The notes below the pieces were generated by a model. It ran no database searches. It saw only the letters and a program-made list of their open reading frames with translations, and was not told where the DNA came from. From Trichuris trichiura (Eukaryota > Nematoda > Enoplea > Trichinellida > Trichuridae), in assembly GCA_037903355.1 (NCBI GenBank), contig JBAJFE010000059.1, forward strand, positions 248,001-312,000: a DNA stretch of 64,000 nucleotides, written 5' to 3'. This document shows positions 1 to 15,131 of the stretch, piece after piece. Both the position numbers and the translations under genes were made by a program. How positions within the stretch are numbered: position 1 is the stretch's first letter; each line of letters begins with the position of its first letter.

Positions 1-1469
1 AGTTTGGGCGAAAGATAGCATTGTTAAATGCGAATTTCTTCTTTGCCGGCCATTATATGTTGCTGGAAAACGTCACGGTCGCCCTTTTATGTCATCTGTT
101 ACGCAGTGATTTGTAAGAAACGTAACTAATCGAAATTTTCGACCTTGAGTCGGCACAGCGCGAGTTCATTTCGTCTTCCGTTGTCATTGCTAGTTTTTGC
201 AAAACTTTTTTCGTTGCGTATATTTTTGTTGCACAGCTGCCGCTGTTTGAGAAGGATGTATCCAATAGAAGCCATTAAGTTTCTCAATTACCCACTGAGG
301 ACAAAAAGTTGTAATAACTAATTGGTAAACGCTACATAACGGCTTGGAATTGATTGGGCTATCGAAAGACATGTCTATATATCACGTAACCGCGCTGAAA
401 ATGCATATCTTCCATTTGAAACTATGACTACCTTGTTACTTACTTTCCGTTTTACTGCCGTTTAAATATATTGCATTTGGCGTGAACAAAACTTTATTCG
501 GGCTTTGATTCCAAAAATGGGCTACCCACTTTTTAACCCCTTCAAATTCTCTAAAGCCTTGGCTGGATAGGCGATCCTGCATGGAGCACAGCAAGTGGCA
601 ATACGTTGGGACAACAGGCGAAAGTAACTATATCCAGTCAAACCGCTGAAAGATGTTTTTCACTGAAGCGAAATGAGCCTACGCAAAATTTATGCTAATT
701 TCACGAGCTTTGAGGAATAGACGTCTGCGGTGACCATCCGACATAGTTTCAGCAGCTATTAATAAAGTATGCGGTCCTGACTCCGCCAAATCCGCTGTAG
801 CACTTATGTATGTTTACCTTTACTGTGGATTTGATAGCTTTCACGTACAGTGATGCAAGTAATTTTTAAAGCATTTTTGCGGAAAACAGATAAAAGTCGT
901 TTGGTTTTACGGATAATGTTTACTCAAATCAGAAACCATAAATTTAGTGTTATATCGTAATTGCGCATACTTGCGTTAGGTTAGCATCCGCGCACTGCCC
1001 GTTGCACTCGCTGAACTTGTTTTAACTTTGGTTGGTCAATGCGAAAAACAGTAATACTTTATTTCTGAGATGTTTCGCGCCTTTGCTTTAGCGCAAATGA
1101 AGTTTGAAGTGTGGGCTGCATGCTTTAGAATCCATTTTACTCTGTTAAAAATGTCTTTATCTTCTCCCGCTCTCTCTTTCTCAACAGAGCAAGTTGGGGA
1201 AGGTGCCGGGATTTGATAAGCACACTGTAAATTGCACCATCCTTGTTTAGTTATTATTTTGCATATTGTTAGCATCACCACAATTCAGTTCATAACAACA
1301 CAGATAGTTTTATCAACTGTTCAAGTTGAATGTGACGAGGAACACTCTCCCATTTCATTGCCTTAGAACTTTTTTCCAACACATGCTGACCTTGCTTTTG
1401 TATTAATAATTTAAGCAGATTATTCAGTTGGTCTAATTGGATTGTTTTAATTTTAGCGTTTTCTTTCAG
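1..1469. other. Upstream region, no gene called; N-terminal exon of TTC39 not located
   Basis: No convincing coding exon was found. The downstream TTC39 exon begins in phase 0 at an acceptor at 1468-1469, so at least one 5' exon must lie here or left of the window. A short open stretch around 25-110 has no match I recognise to the TTC39 N-terminus. Everything else is ordinary A/T-leaning non-coding sequence. Confidence 0.4.
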
Positions 1470-3750
<2,281 letters not shown>

Positions 3751-6014
3751 TCTATTCGGACATTTGTTCTTTCGAACGTGAATTTATTGTTGAGAACAGT
3801 GCCGCTGAAGGTTCTGTTCTTCTTGCCTTGATTTTCGACTTAGTCGTTTGGTTGCCCCTGGCATTGTTTGGAGCACATTCTACTCCATTTTCGGGTTTGC
3901 ATGTTTTGAAGGAAACTTTTGAATCGTTCCCTTGCAAGACAAAGTAAGTCTAACCGGTTGCTTCTGTGTCCATGCGTCTGCGTGGCGTCTCGATAGGAAA
4001 GAAACTTGCGGAATGCCTTTCGTGGACCTCTATTGCTCTGAGCAGTTTGAAACGCCGTCAATACTGTTTGTCAGTTGACCGCCGAAGACTTGCTTTCTCC
4101 TCTCCATATTTGTTATAAAACATTGAACTTTCGAACGGCGGTTTTCGTTCTAGTACTTTTAGTCACTCTAAAGGTATACAGTGATAGCCTTATTGTTATC
4201 TTTTTAGAGTAGATGCCAAAACGTGAAAGCTCCGGTATTGATAAGTTTCATTCTCATAACGGGATTCATCTTAAATAAAGAAAGTAAAATTTCTATATTA
4301 TGGTTATTGCTACTATTATTATGACGTTGCTGTTACTTAAAAGCATAAAATTTTCTCAGTGCGCGCAAAGGTTTTTACATTTCACTACGGAGGCAACCTG
4401 TTGTTTCAATGTTAAATTAGAAAACACAGCTTTCGGAATCAGCCGTATCCCGTCGTCAGCGTCTGCGCGAATGAAAAAGGGTCAGAATAGCCTTATCTGG
4501 AATGCTTAGGCTGACGGCGTGGCACAACTGGTCTCAGAAACTGCACTTCTTATTTCGAGTTCTATCCGTAAAGAAGCATAAAATATCGTACATTTTTGCA
4601 ACTATTCAACAGTTGTGTCTTAAGCAGTTTCTTTGCACTGCTGATGCGCAGCGAATACGAGAGGTGCCTTAATTTGGAGAAGCTTATGGTTAATTGCGAA
4701 AGATCAAAACCTAGAAAGATTAAAACCCTGCGAAAGTTCCAAGCTAAGAGAACTTCTTCAAAAAAATAGCTATTTTAGATTTTACACACGAATACGCGAC
4801 TTGTCTAGGAATACAAAGTATACCGGAGCTTTCAGGTCTCTTTTCGACTCCGTTCTCAGCGAAAGAACAGAATAGTATAAACTGGTGGTGCGTGGATAGG
4901 TTATGTTTATATGACACTAAATTGCATTAGTTTGAAGTAAGTCTGTTTAATTATTTTCAGTGTTTGTTGGATTCTTGAAACATCTGAGGACTTGACGATA
5001 TTACTCACTCAGCCCTCTTATATCAAGCACAACAGAATATATAAAGAGAACAAAAGCTCAAAACTTAGCAGAATCTAGGCACTCATTGTAAAGTCAAACT
5101 GTTCGAAATTACACCCATAAGAAATAAACTAATAGTGATGCACCGGTCTGTTAATCTTTAGCAATACAGGCAGGAATTCTTTCGTCCGGATTGATGGAGA
5201 ACGTTAAACTTTTAAGGCAAAATATGACGTCACAAATGCGAAATTCCGTGCTCTGACCTTGCGTGATACTTTGTTATACGTCAGGTCAGTTTGTGAAAGC
5301 AAAGAGAAGCTTGTAAGAGCAGTTATTGTTTTTAAAACAAATAACTCAGGCAAAAGCATCATAAGCACCGTCTAACAGAGCGCCTCTTTATTTCTATAGG
5401 GTGCATTTACTAATTTCTTTATTTTAAAGGTTCCTTACCAACGAACCGTTAAACGTATTTAAGAAAACCATCTTCACGCTACACAATGCTGGAAAGTGTA
5501 ACCCGAAAATGAAATTCTTATTTGCACTCGAATACGATCTTCCGTTGTCGCTATGTAGTATTGAGAACAGGCAACAATACGTAGTATATAGTGGCACGAC
5601 TTAAACTTGACGTACCGAAAATTAGACGAAAGAAATTTATCTCTATCGAGTAGAACAAGGCAAAATGTAGTAATGTAAGTTACTGGCTTCGGCTGAACAT
5701 ATTTGACGATGTTAAGCTGCATGTTAAAAGCATGAGTCCCTGTAAGGAATAAACGCCTGACAATGACCGCGATGGTGTATAGATGTTGTAGAGTTTAGCT
5801 AGAGGCAAAATCATCCTATCGCTTTGATTTCTAATCGAAGTTAGGCGGAAACGGAAACGTTACAGGATTGAGTTACAACTGACTACTACTTTTTACTTCC
5901 TCGATGTTTCGCTGTTTTTTTAATCTTATTCGTTCCTGTTTTAGTGATAGTTGTACAAGTATTTAGTACTTGAAAGACTAGAAAATTTTATCTGTTCCCT
6001 TTCTGCAATCGCAG
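3751..6014. other. Intergenic, no gene seen
   Basis: The sequence is A/T-rich with frequent stops in all frames. A possible polyadenylation signal (AATAAA) lies at about 4274, some 520 bp past the TTC39 stop. No RNA gene or repeat was recognised. Confidence 0.4.
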
Positions 6015-6674
6015 ATGATTTCATTATGGCAGGAAAGAAAGCTGGATGTTCATGAGGGAGCACACAGACCTTCAGTTTCCAACAGCTTTGACCGACCTAT
6101 AATTTTAAAGGATTCATGCCTGCTTGTCTGCCACACGGCTGCTGAACCGGTCCATCGCATTAGAAATGCTGATCGATGTGAACTAGGGTTAATTTTGCAC
6201 AGATACCGCTGATAAACACCACTTGTCAAGGGTCCGCCTTTCAAACCATATTGATCACAATTTCTTGGGCACGCAAGGTTTGCCAGAAATTTTGCGACGC
6301 TGGATTTTAGCTGGCATTAGTCAGGCAGCAAGCAGTTCCACTTCTGAGCATCTTCTGGCAAGCGCCTGGACTGCATGTGCGATTAGTGTGCATTCTAAGG
6401 GCTGCCTGCCCCCGTCAATCACTGGTTGGATATTTTCAGTGCTTCATTCCTGCTCGGACACCGCGCTATGCTGTTGCTATATATGCTTCTCTATCCCGTC
6501 ATATCTTTGTTGTTTTTGCTGAAAATCAGTCGAAGTTATGCATACTATACGAGCACGTCTGTTCCTGAGGAACACATCGCAGCTCCTTTCCTTGAAGATT
6601 ATGATAGGTACTCTGCGCCACTAATCCCTTTTGCTTCAAGCGCGCTGTTTACTACCTACCTTACTCCGTCTTGA
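6015..6674 (+). other. Possible exons of an unrecognised gene
   Basis: There is a good acceptor before 6015 (pyrimidine tract then AG). Three overlapping open stretches follow in different frames: 6015-6209, 6223-6519 and 6426-6671. The last has a hydrophobic stretch in its N-terminal third. None matches a family I know and frames cannot be joined convincingly. It may be a small gene, a decayed gene or chance. Confidence 0.15.
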
Positions 6675-7686
6675 AAGCCAACTTGCTAATGCATTGCGAT
6701 TCTAGTTAGCTGATGCTTTACATTCCCAGAAGTACCTTTGAACCGCTTTATTTGGCTTATAATGCATTACGCCATTGCGTTTAAGTTGTATCCACATGCT
6801 GAATGCGTTTGAATTATTACTCATTCTAAACTTGTTCTGTTCTGCATAGCAGCAGGTCTGTTACACATGCTGCAAACGAGATTATCATTCATTCTTTTAA
6901 TTTATCATGGACAGTTACTTTAAATCCTACTGCACTCGCCTTGTACGGATATTAGTATCAATACAATGAACTCTGGTCAGTAAATGAAAGCGTAAATTCA
7001 GTAACCATAGAGTTCAACTAGGGCAAGCAGCACTCACGTTTCGAACCTAACGGTCATATATATGTCACATAAAGGTATCTTTCTAGATTTGTGTAAGCCT
7101 CTTTCTTCATTCTGTACGTTAATAGTTTCCTTATGTAGTCATTCTAACTGAACAATTCAGATACCTGCTTGGCTAGCGTGCACTAAATGTCTTACCATTG
7201 GACTTGATTGTACTTAAATAAAAATCTTTCGGAAGCTACGTAGTCCAACAGTATACGCCGGGCTGCCTGAAAATTGAACCCAAAACGTCTGCATAGTTTT
7301 CGTGATTGCTCACCTCCTATGAACTCAACTGAAAAGATAGGCTGTTGTTTTTAGCCGTTCGTTGAAGATTGGTTGCAAAGTATTTGCAGCTATAAATGAC
7401 ACCTGATGACCCTCAGCTATCTTGGAATTTATTTGAGAAAATGCGAGACATCGCAGATGCGGTCAGCGGCGTATACTGACTGACACTGGCAGATTTGGAA
7501 TTCATAGAATTCATTATTCCTTAATATTAATATTACCATGTTTGTTGTCTAAGCGTTCTTGGTCCATTACGCTGGATCAAATATAATTTAAAGTTTTCTA
7601 AATTCATTAAATAAGTATTTGACATTAAGATAATCTTCGAATTTAACTTCTTTTATTGTTGATATTCTTCAAACTAATAAGCCAAC
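6675..7686. other. Intergenic, no gene seen
   Basis: This is A/T-rich non-coding sequence. I see no structure beyond short A/T runs. Confidence 0.35.
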
Positions 7687-7863
7687 ATGGGCCCGCATTA
7701 TCCAGATTTCGACCTTTTTTTAATGCGATTTGCTGGAGCTTTTGGTTTACTCGCTATGGTCCTATGCGCTCGGCTTTTGGGTTCGAAACTGAATTTTCTC
7801 ACTGATGCTTTACCTCTTTCGTTATTGAATTTCCGTTCAGAGTTCCATGCAGCTTTGATGGAC
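7687..7863 (+). CDS. Possible signal-peptide exon of the ligand-gated channel
   Basis: An ATG at 7687 opens 59 codons containing a hydrophobic segment (core FAGAFGLLAMVLCA) that could be a signal peptide. The receptor downstream needs one, and its first certain exon starts at 8048 in phase 2. I could not identify a donor that joins the two cleanly, so assignment to the receptor is an inference from position. Confidence 0.25.
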
Positions 7864-8047
7864 TAAAATTTTACACTTTCATGACGGAATATGCGAATAG
7901 TGATGGCATTGAGCGCTTGATACTCTGAGCCATTTCACGCACAACAGACCTTTGAACAAAGCAGCCATAATAGCAGTGCGAAGTGGCACTATGGACAGAC
8001 TGCGTACAAGTGAATTTCCATCAACCTCTTAACCACTTTTATTTCAG

Positions 8048-11000
8048 ACGCTCTGACGCACGCTTGAATTATCTTTCTTGGAGAGGACAGCGACTAGTTC
8101 GAAGCCTTTTGAGTAATTACATATTCAGTGTCCGCCCTATGACTACTGAAGGGCCAGTGCATGTGAGCACTAGCGTCTTCTTCAGTGCACTCAATGCAGT
8201 CGATGAATATAAAATGGCAAGTATTCTTTGCTTATCGATAGGCGAATGGTTTTTATATATCCATACAAAAGTAACGGGTTAGTAAGATTCAAGGTTTTGC
8301 TTAAGTATTTACATCATTCTTGGGTACATGGGCAGCATTCGATGCTCACTACCAGTTGTAACATAAAAGTACTGCCCCATGAGAGGAAGTATCTAGAATT
8401 ATTCATTAAACGTTGAGTAGCTTCCTTGCAGCTTAACAGTGGATTAATTTGATCTACTTTGAGATGGTAAATTTTTGGAGTTACTGTGCTAATGGTTATA
8501 AGTGCGCACGGTTACTTGCTGGCAACGTTCTTTTCCCTTGAAACTTCGCCATTAAGCAATACGTATACGCTGATAAGAGAGCAATTAAAAATCTAAGGAA
8601 AAGTAAACGATGGGATCCTATTTTTATTAGCGACCATCTATGAATTGTACAGTAGTGAAACGTACTGACAAGTGACGTTTCATTGCCGTATAGTACTACT
8701 GGGAGACTTTGTTTCAAACTCCTGACGCCTTAGATTTCTTCTTTAAAAATTTCGCATTCTTGCCCTTGCAACCATTGGAAAGAATTTGCAGACTAAAGCA
8801 ACCGTTTTTACAATAATGTCCCATCTATAAATAATTAGTAAAACTTTAAAAAGTTTTCTACAGATGCATAAAGTTAAGGCTGTAATAGCAGCTCAACGCG
8901 ATACTTTTGTCTTGTTAATAGTGTTTCTTGCAGGAAAGGCTGACTAAGTTGTTAAGTTCTTCCAGTGCTTTAGGGCTGTTGCTGCGTAGCGAGAGTAATC
9001 CGAAGTACCTTCGAAGTACATGTACTCACAATGATTTTTAAAAATTTTGCCCGCAGGATTTCACGGTAAGGAATTTGTGCCTATGATCTACAGTTCTAAT
9101 TAATAAATCGTAAGAATTTCACTAGGCAGACAAACAGCTGCAGTTGGAATGTGGCATTGTCAGCGACAATAAAATTCAATTGCTTTGAGCTTCGTTTAAC
9201 CCCAAAAGTAGTATCCATACATGGAAAGCGACCATAACTTTCGCACGAGTCTTTCAAAGCGCCCTATTGACGCAGCAAATTTTTGGTTAGTTTTGCAGAA
9301 ATATATTTTGTTCTGAAACCTTTGACCAACTTAATGAAGTTTGTAGCTTCAGGTTTACCGTTACGGTAACGACGGGGCGGCTTAAATCCCGAAAGCTCTG
9401 CTGTTCATTCTTTTTATTTTTCTTATTTCGTCTCTTATCAATAAATAGATTTTTTGCAAGATGGAAAACGAAAACTTACGTACTTTTTATGAACATCGTT
9501 GTTTTCAGATTTTAGCTTTATCTAAATTGCCTACTAGGAAAATGTGTTTACGCGACCTCTAAGCTTAATAGTAACGATGGAATAGTTTGAATGTCAAATA
9601 TACGATGCGAAGGATCGTCTGAGAAGAGTAGAATGCTTTTCTGAGCACTCGTTGTTATACTTCCATGCTAGTACAAGCAGTTTAATGGGTCGCACTCATT
9701 TTATTGATCGGTGATAAATTAAAGGAATTTTGAAGATGTGCACAGACGCAGGAAGTGCGTATACTTCTTGCTTGCCTACTTGATTGGTAGACTGGTGGAG
9801 AAAAGGCTCATTAGTGGGCGACTTCTATTATTGGGTTTTTGCAACACTGAGCATGTGAGCGTGTAACAATTCTATTAAGGCAGTGCTGTTTCGCTCCTTC
9901 CTATCAACCTAATTGGAGGAACGTTATTGTGACATGTTCGGCTTTCACTTCGACGTTGTAAAATAACTAAAGCACACTTGTTGTTTCACCTAAGCTTAGA
10001 GCCTCCGTAGTTACCTCATCAGCTTTATTTAATTTACGCATGTTTTCGTCATAAGTAAATACACTTCTATTAGTCTTATTGACATTAGCCCAACGTACTG
10101 CACGTACTCAACGCTGCAGATTTTTTGAACGATCATAAATCAATCTGCCTCTAACATTTTTTAGAATTGATGTAACGGCCAGTATGTTTAAGCCCAAAGT
10201 TCGTTGGACTCAAGAGAATGTGGAATAAGTTTGTTTTTAATGAAATATGCATTCCGGACAATTAAACAGCCCAAGCAGCTTTAATAAATTTCAGTAAATG
10301 CTTATGGTTAGAAGAGCGTTCTCCATTTGGTTTCATTAACTTATTAATTACTTGTGCATTTGAAAATTCATAAGCTGAATGATCAGCAAAATGGTTTAAA
10401 TGTTTTCAGCGATAACAAATGACATACAGAAGGATAAGGACTAGCTTTTCTCTTGTACGAAGCCAGAATGGTTTACTACACCAGTTTCTTCTTACCTGTC
10501 CAGTTTGGACTTTTGTTTCTCCGTGTGCTCACTTGGGGGATTAACAAACGAATCTCAATCATTAGAAAAATATTTTATTTTTCTGCAGGTTGTTTGTTTT
10601 TTCAAAAGCGTAGTTAATGAGGACTTATTCACTTTATCCTTAGGAGTTCAAAGCTCAATTCCAGTTTCAACAAGAATGGTACGACTCTCGCCTACGGTTT
10701 CACGATGGCTACTTTGGAAAAGACAGGTTCATACACCTATCGTCCGATCAACTTGTTTGGGTTCCTGATACCTTCTTTCCCAATGAGAAAAAAGGCGCTT
10801 ACCACTTGCTTGATCGCCCAAATCAATTCTTGAAAATTAGAAGCGACGGCAAAGTAGTGTACAACAAAAGGTAACTATTAACTTTGCATCCGTAAGCTCA
10901 TAAAGGCGACCCCGTTTAAGATTGACCCTGACGCTCGCATGCGTGATGCATTTAGCAAGATATCCAATGGATGAACAAACCTGTTATCTCGACTTTGTTA

Positions 11001-12087
11001 GCTGTGAGCTAAAACAACCTATTTTGTTCTTTTCCTAATTTACTGTTTACAATTAGACGCGTACACTACGGCGGATATATTGTACGAATGGAGTAATACC
11101 CCTTTGCATTTTGAAAAGTACGCGTTCAGCGGTCTGTCTAACTTTGAAGTGAAAGCGTACAGGAACTCTTCCTGCACTAGCAAAACTGCCACCGGTAAGT
11201 TGTGCTACCTTCCATAAACACTCGGAATGAAAATTCCAGATTAATGCGGAATCATTCTAGGAGAGTACAGTTGCTTGAGGGTGGAACTCCAGATGCGAAG
11301 GCTCTTTTCATTCTTCATGCTTCAAGTCTACGTACCCTCAAGTCTTCTGGTTGCAGTATCATGGGTGTCCTACTGGATCGATTGGCGAGCAGCTGCAGGG
11401 CGCGTACCGTTGTCCATTATCACTCTGCTTACCATGATAACGCATAGTCACGGTAAAAACTAGTGTGTTACTATGCTATAAAGTGTAGTCTACGTTGGTT
11501 TTTTAGCAATAAATGCCAATTTGCCTCCCGTATCTTATGCAAAAGCACTCGACGTATGGGTTGGTGGTTGTGTCATGTTCATATTCGTTTCGCTAATCGA
11601 GTATGCGTTCGTTAACTACGCTGGTCTAAGGGAGCAGTGTCAAGTGGCAGAAATGAAAACCTCTGCAGATCCCGCCCAATTTCCGGGACCTCAGTGGACA
11701 GGACTCGGTGCACCTACTTACGTAGATCAAGGGGATGAATTTGTAATTTTTTTTACTAGAATGGAATCTGAAGTATTAACACAATAGTCTAAATTTTAGG
11801 AAACTTACCCGAAACGGAGGAGGCGAAAACAAAAGGCCAGCGTGACAGTCCAATTTCCCACTTCTTCTTATGCAGGAATAGACGAAGAACAAAATGGTTT
11901 AGACATGGAATTGATCGGCACCATGAAAGGAAGAAGAAGGAAGCGTTTGTTTTTCCGCCTTTTTTCATTCCATTGCCTTGAGAGGTTGCCTAGCAGGGCT
12001 GACAGGATCGATAACGTTTCGCGTTATCTTTTTCCTGTTCTCTTTTGCTCATTCAATATTGTTTATTGGAGCGTTTATTGGACATGA
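8048..12087 (+). CDS. Cys-loop ligand-gated ion channel, GluCl-like subunit
   Basis: This is a pentameric receptor subunit of the glutamate-gated chloride channel group, acting at the plasma membrane of nerve or muscle. Exons are 8048-8216, 10644-10870, 10921-11003, 11057-11194, 11261-11452, 11507-11742 and 11800-12087 (TGA). Phases agree and give 443 residues without the N-terminus. Exon 1 carries the [13 protein letters not shown] strand and DEYKM; exon 2 has the QQEW and [11 protein letters not shown] motifs. Exon 3 has the Cys-loop with 13 residues between cysteines. Exons 4-5 hold the second GluCl/glycine-receptor cysteine pair ([12 protein letters not shown]), M1 and M2; exon 6 holds M3; the last exon holds M4 ([10 protein letters not shown]). 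The M2 start reads AAAGRVPL instead of the usual PARV. The first intron (8217-10643, 2.4 kb) begins GCAAGT, not GT. Ligand is not deducible. Confidence 0.92.
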
Positions 12088-15000
12088 GGGAATTAGTTGC
12101 AACGTTTCGTTGAGCATTTCTCACTGCGATCTCCCCGTTTGTTGGGTGAGTGGACAATTGTTCCTTTTACTTTTACGCGATTGTATTAACATAAGCTTCC
12201 TTCAAGTCAAAATGAACTTATGGCAACTGCTATTGATACGTCATTGTAAGTTCAACAATTAACCTGAAAACTTAGTTACAATTATTCATGCTTATTAATA
12301 GTATTACTTCCAACATGTGGTCGTTATTTTAAGCGGGCGGTTGGTGTGCAAAAAGAACAGAAGTAAACCAAAGTACTTATCTGGTGACGAGAGTGACCTC
12401 ATCCATCAATATGTAGTGAACATATCTTGTGTCCTGTACATTTAGGTGTGCAGCGGGTGCTTGGTGTTGCAGTGCTAGAATTAGAAAAAGTAGACTAATG
12501 CATCAATAACGTGGTGACGGCTTGCTTAATCCAGTAGGACAATCAGTAGCTACTTGGAAATATTAACAGCGCAATGATCCAAAGTGTTGCGCCCTCATTT
12601 GCCTATCTAAAGTATGTAAATTTTATATTTTTGCTATCAAAAGGTAATTTGACCTCATGTTTCTCTTACCTTCTTCTCGCAAATGATGTTAACACCTTTT
12701 ACACGCAGAAAGCTTTCTGTGCCTACGTTGTTCCGTTGAAAGACTGAACAACGGTTCGTTCAGTTTGCTTGCACGCGACTGATAACGATGCTTCTATCAA
12801 TACAGCTGATTAACCTTTTGACACTGATAGTGAGAGCATGTTCGTTCAGTGTTTGTTTACCACAATGATTCGCAAACCTTTTTGTACTATTTTTCCTTTT
12901 GAACCAAACATTTTTGTCATCGCCTTCTACTTCTCCCTAGACTCTGAGCTGAAGAAGGGGCAAGACGAATCCCGAATACTTCACTGTGATTATTTTATTG
13001 ATACTGTCAAAACATTAAATAGGTGCTTTGCGTAAAAACGAGAGTATGATGTCATACGCACGCTTTAAAAGAAATCCGGTGCTCAGTTTGATAAAAAGCC
13101 ATACAAAAAAGCGTGGCGAAACTTTTTAACAAATGACAAAAAAATCGCATTGGCGATCCATGTTTGTCATTCTTTATTAGCCTTAACATAACCTATCTGT
13201 TTAAACAGAGAAATTTGCTTGATACAGTGAAACTACGTTTTCTTAAACTGACATTATTGCTCAGGAACATTGTTCCTACGTTTTCCTTCCATTGTTTATA
13301 ACCCGTTCCCTTTCTTACTTCGCAAGTCCTTAACTACTTTGAAACAACGCTCAGCTAAGTATTTCGATGAAATAGTAACAAGAAACTTCTTGCGCAGCAG
13401 CCCAGAGGGCAGAATAAGGTTGCCGTATTTGGTGCTGTAAAGAAAACATGTCATATCGGATCCTGGATCACTGCATTAACTCTTCATTGTTTTTTAGTTC
13501 TCTTAGCTTCTAGTAATCCTAACTCTGCCTTTTCCATACTGAATAACGCACCTACAATTTATCCGGGAACTTTTATGGGTAGAGTATCGCGGAATCATTT
13601 TTTATAAACCCCGTATGCAGCATTTCCAGTTTATACCAGCGCGTTGGAGTACCATCGTTGTCAGCAATTTCTGGCATTTTTCTAGAGCGCGGCAAAGGGT
13701 GAGAACTTACAAAACTCTCCTTGTTCCAGGTTTTGTTTTGAAGTAATGATCTTTTGAACAAATTCAGAAATAATAGTCTTTGTCTGATTAAGTTAATATC
13801 AGCCGAAAGCTTGCAGTCGGAAACTCATCTTATTTTGTTAGAATTGAAGCATAAATTCTGCTAGGTAGGCAACCCAGTTTTTGAATATGTGCACGTTTTC
13901 TGTCAGACTATTGCTTTCATCTCCTAGGAATTCCAAAACTGCATCAAGCAGTCCATGAAAGCGATTCAAACGAGTGCTTTTAACAACCAGCGAATCGCAG
14001 TAAGTAAAAACAACCGTTTAAAATCCTTGTCGGTTGCATCACGCGACTGACTGAATCATCATCTGTCCTTCAAAGATTTTCTCCTGTTTGTTTGCCGTTG
14101 CAATGATGAACTGCAATGAGCGGCCGGAACAATCGCTGAGGTGGGTTTTGCAACCAAATGCTGTCGATAAATTGTGCAATAGGATGTGAATATGCTCGCA
14201 ACTGCTTTCTTCATATGTGCAGTAAGACCACGGCGGTTTTCCGTCATCGACGATGTTCTATCAGTTGCTACAATCATTAGTTCAAAAAATGGATAATCTC
14301 TTATTTAAAAATATTCTGTACAGCAAGAAATATTCTTGTAAAGCCGTGTTCGTTAGAGGCTCTTTAGTAAATGATAATTCTTATAATGAGCCGTTCTCTT
14401 TTATAAACCAGACATAAGCTAATAATAATGCTCTATTGCCAGACAAAGTAGGATCATCAAATTGCAAGCCAAACGGCGTAGAGCTAAAAAAATTTCATAA
14501 GGTTTTTATTACGGCATTGCTTATTTCGACGATCCTTCTCTGTACTCGAAAATGAAGGGTAGTACCGCTTACGCATACAGGGTTTAGACTGCAGGTCCTG
14601 AGATACAAGTTGGACCATCAGCATTCAAGTCAGTCTCTGTACCCACATAGGTATTGTTAATTATCGCAGTATATTTCTTTTAACGCAATAACAGCAACTG
14701 AGTAGCGCTAAATTATGACTCCCAACAATAAGGTATGATAAAGCTTTGGCATAACGTGATTAAACATCTAACCCTTTTTGAAAGTTAAGCGACTCATGAA
14801 TATTTGCATTACGAGTCCCTATGATGATCTCTGAAGCAAGTTCTAATTTAACTCGTTTTCCTGTGATCTAGTCAGCATAGAGTGCTTAAGCAATCAGCAT
14901 TGAAGCGAAAAACTACTCCCAGTTTACACGCGGAGAAGAATTATCTGCGTTTCAGCAACACATCGAATAGGACATACGGAACACAGCAAGTCCAACAAAT

Positions 15001-15131
15001 CGTTGTGGCAATGCTGTTCCATGTGGTCAGTCAATCGCAGTTCTGTTAATGGCAGCAGGTGAACCAAGCAACAACAAGTAAAAATAGAATTTTCACATTT
15101 ATTATTCCACAATAGAAATGTGAATATTTGC
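12088..15131. other. Intergenic, no gene seen
   Basis: This lies between two convergent genes (channel on + and lipase on -). Only short open frames without splice-supported or family-like sequence were seen. The region is A/T-rich. Confidence 0.4.
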
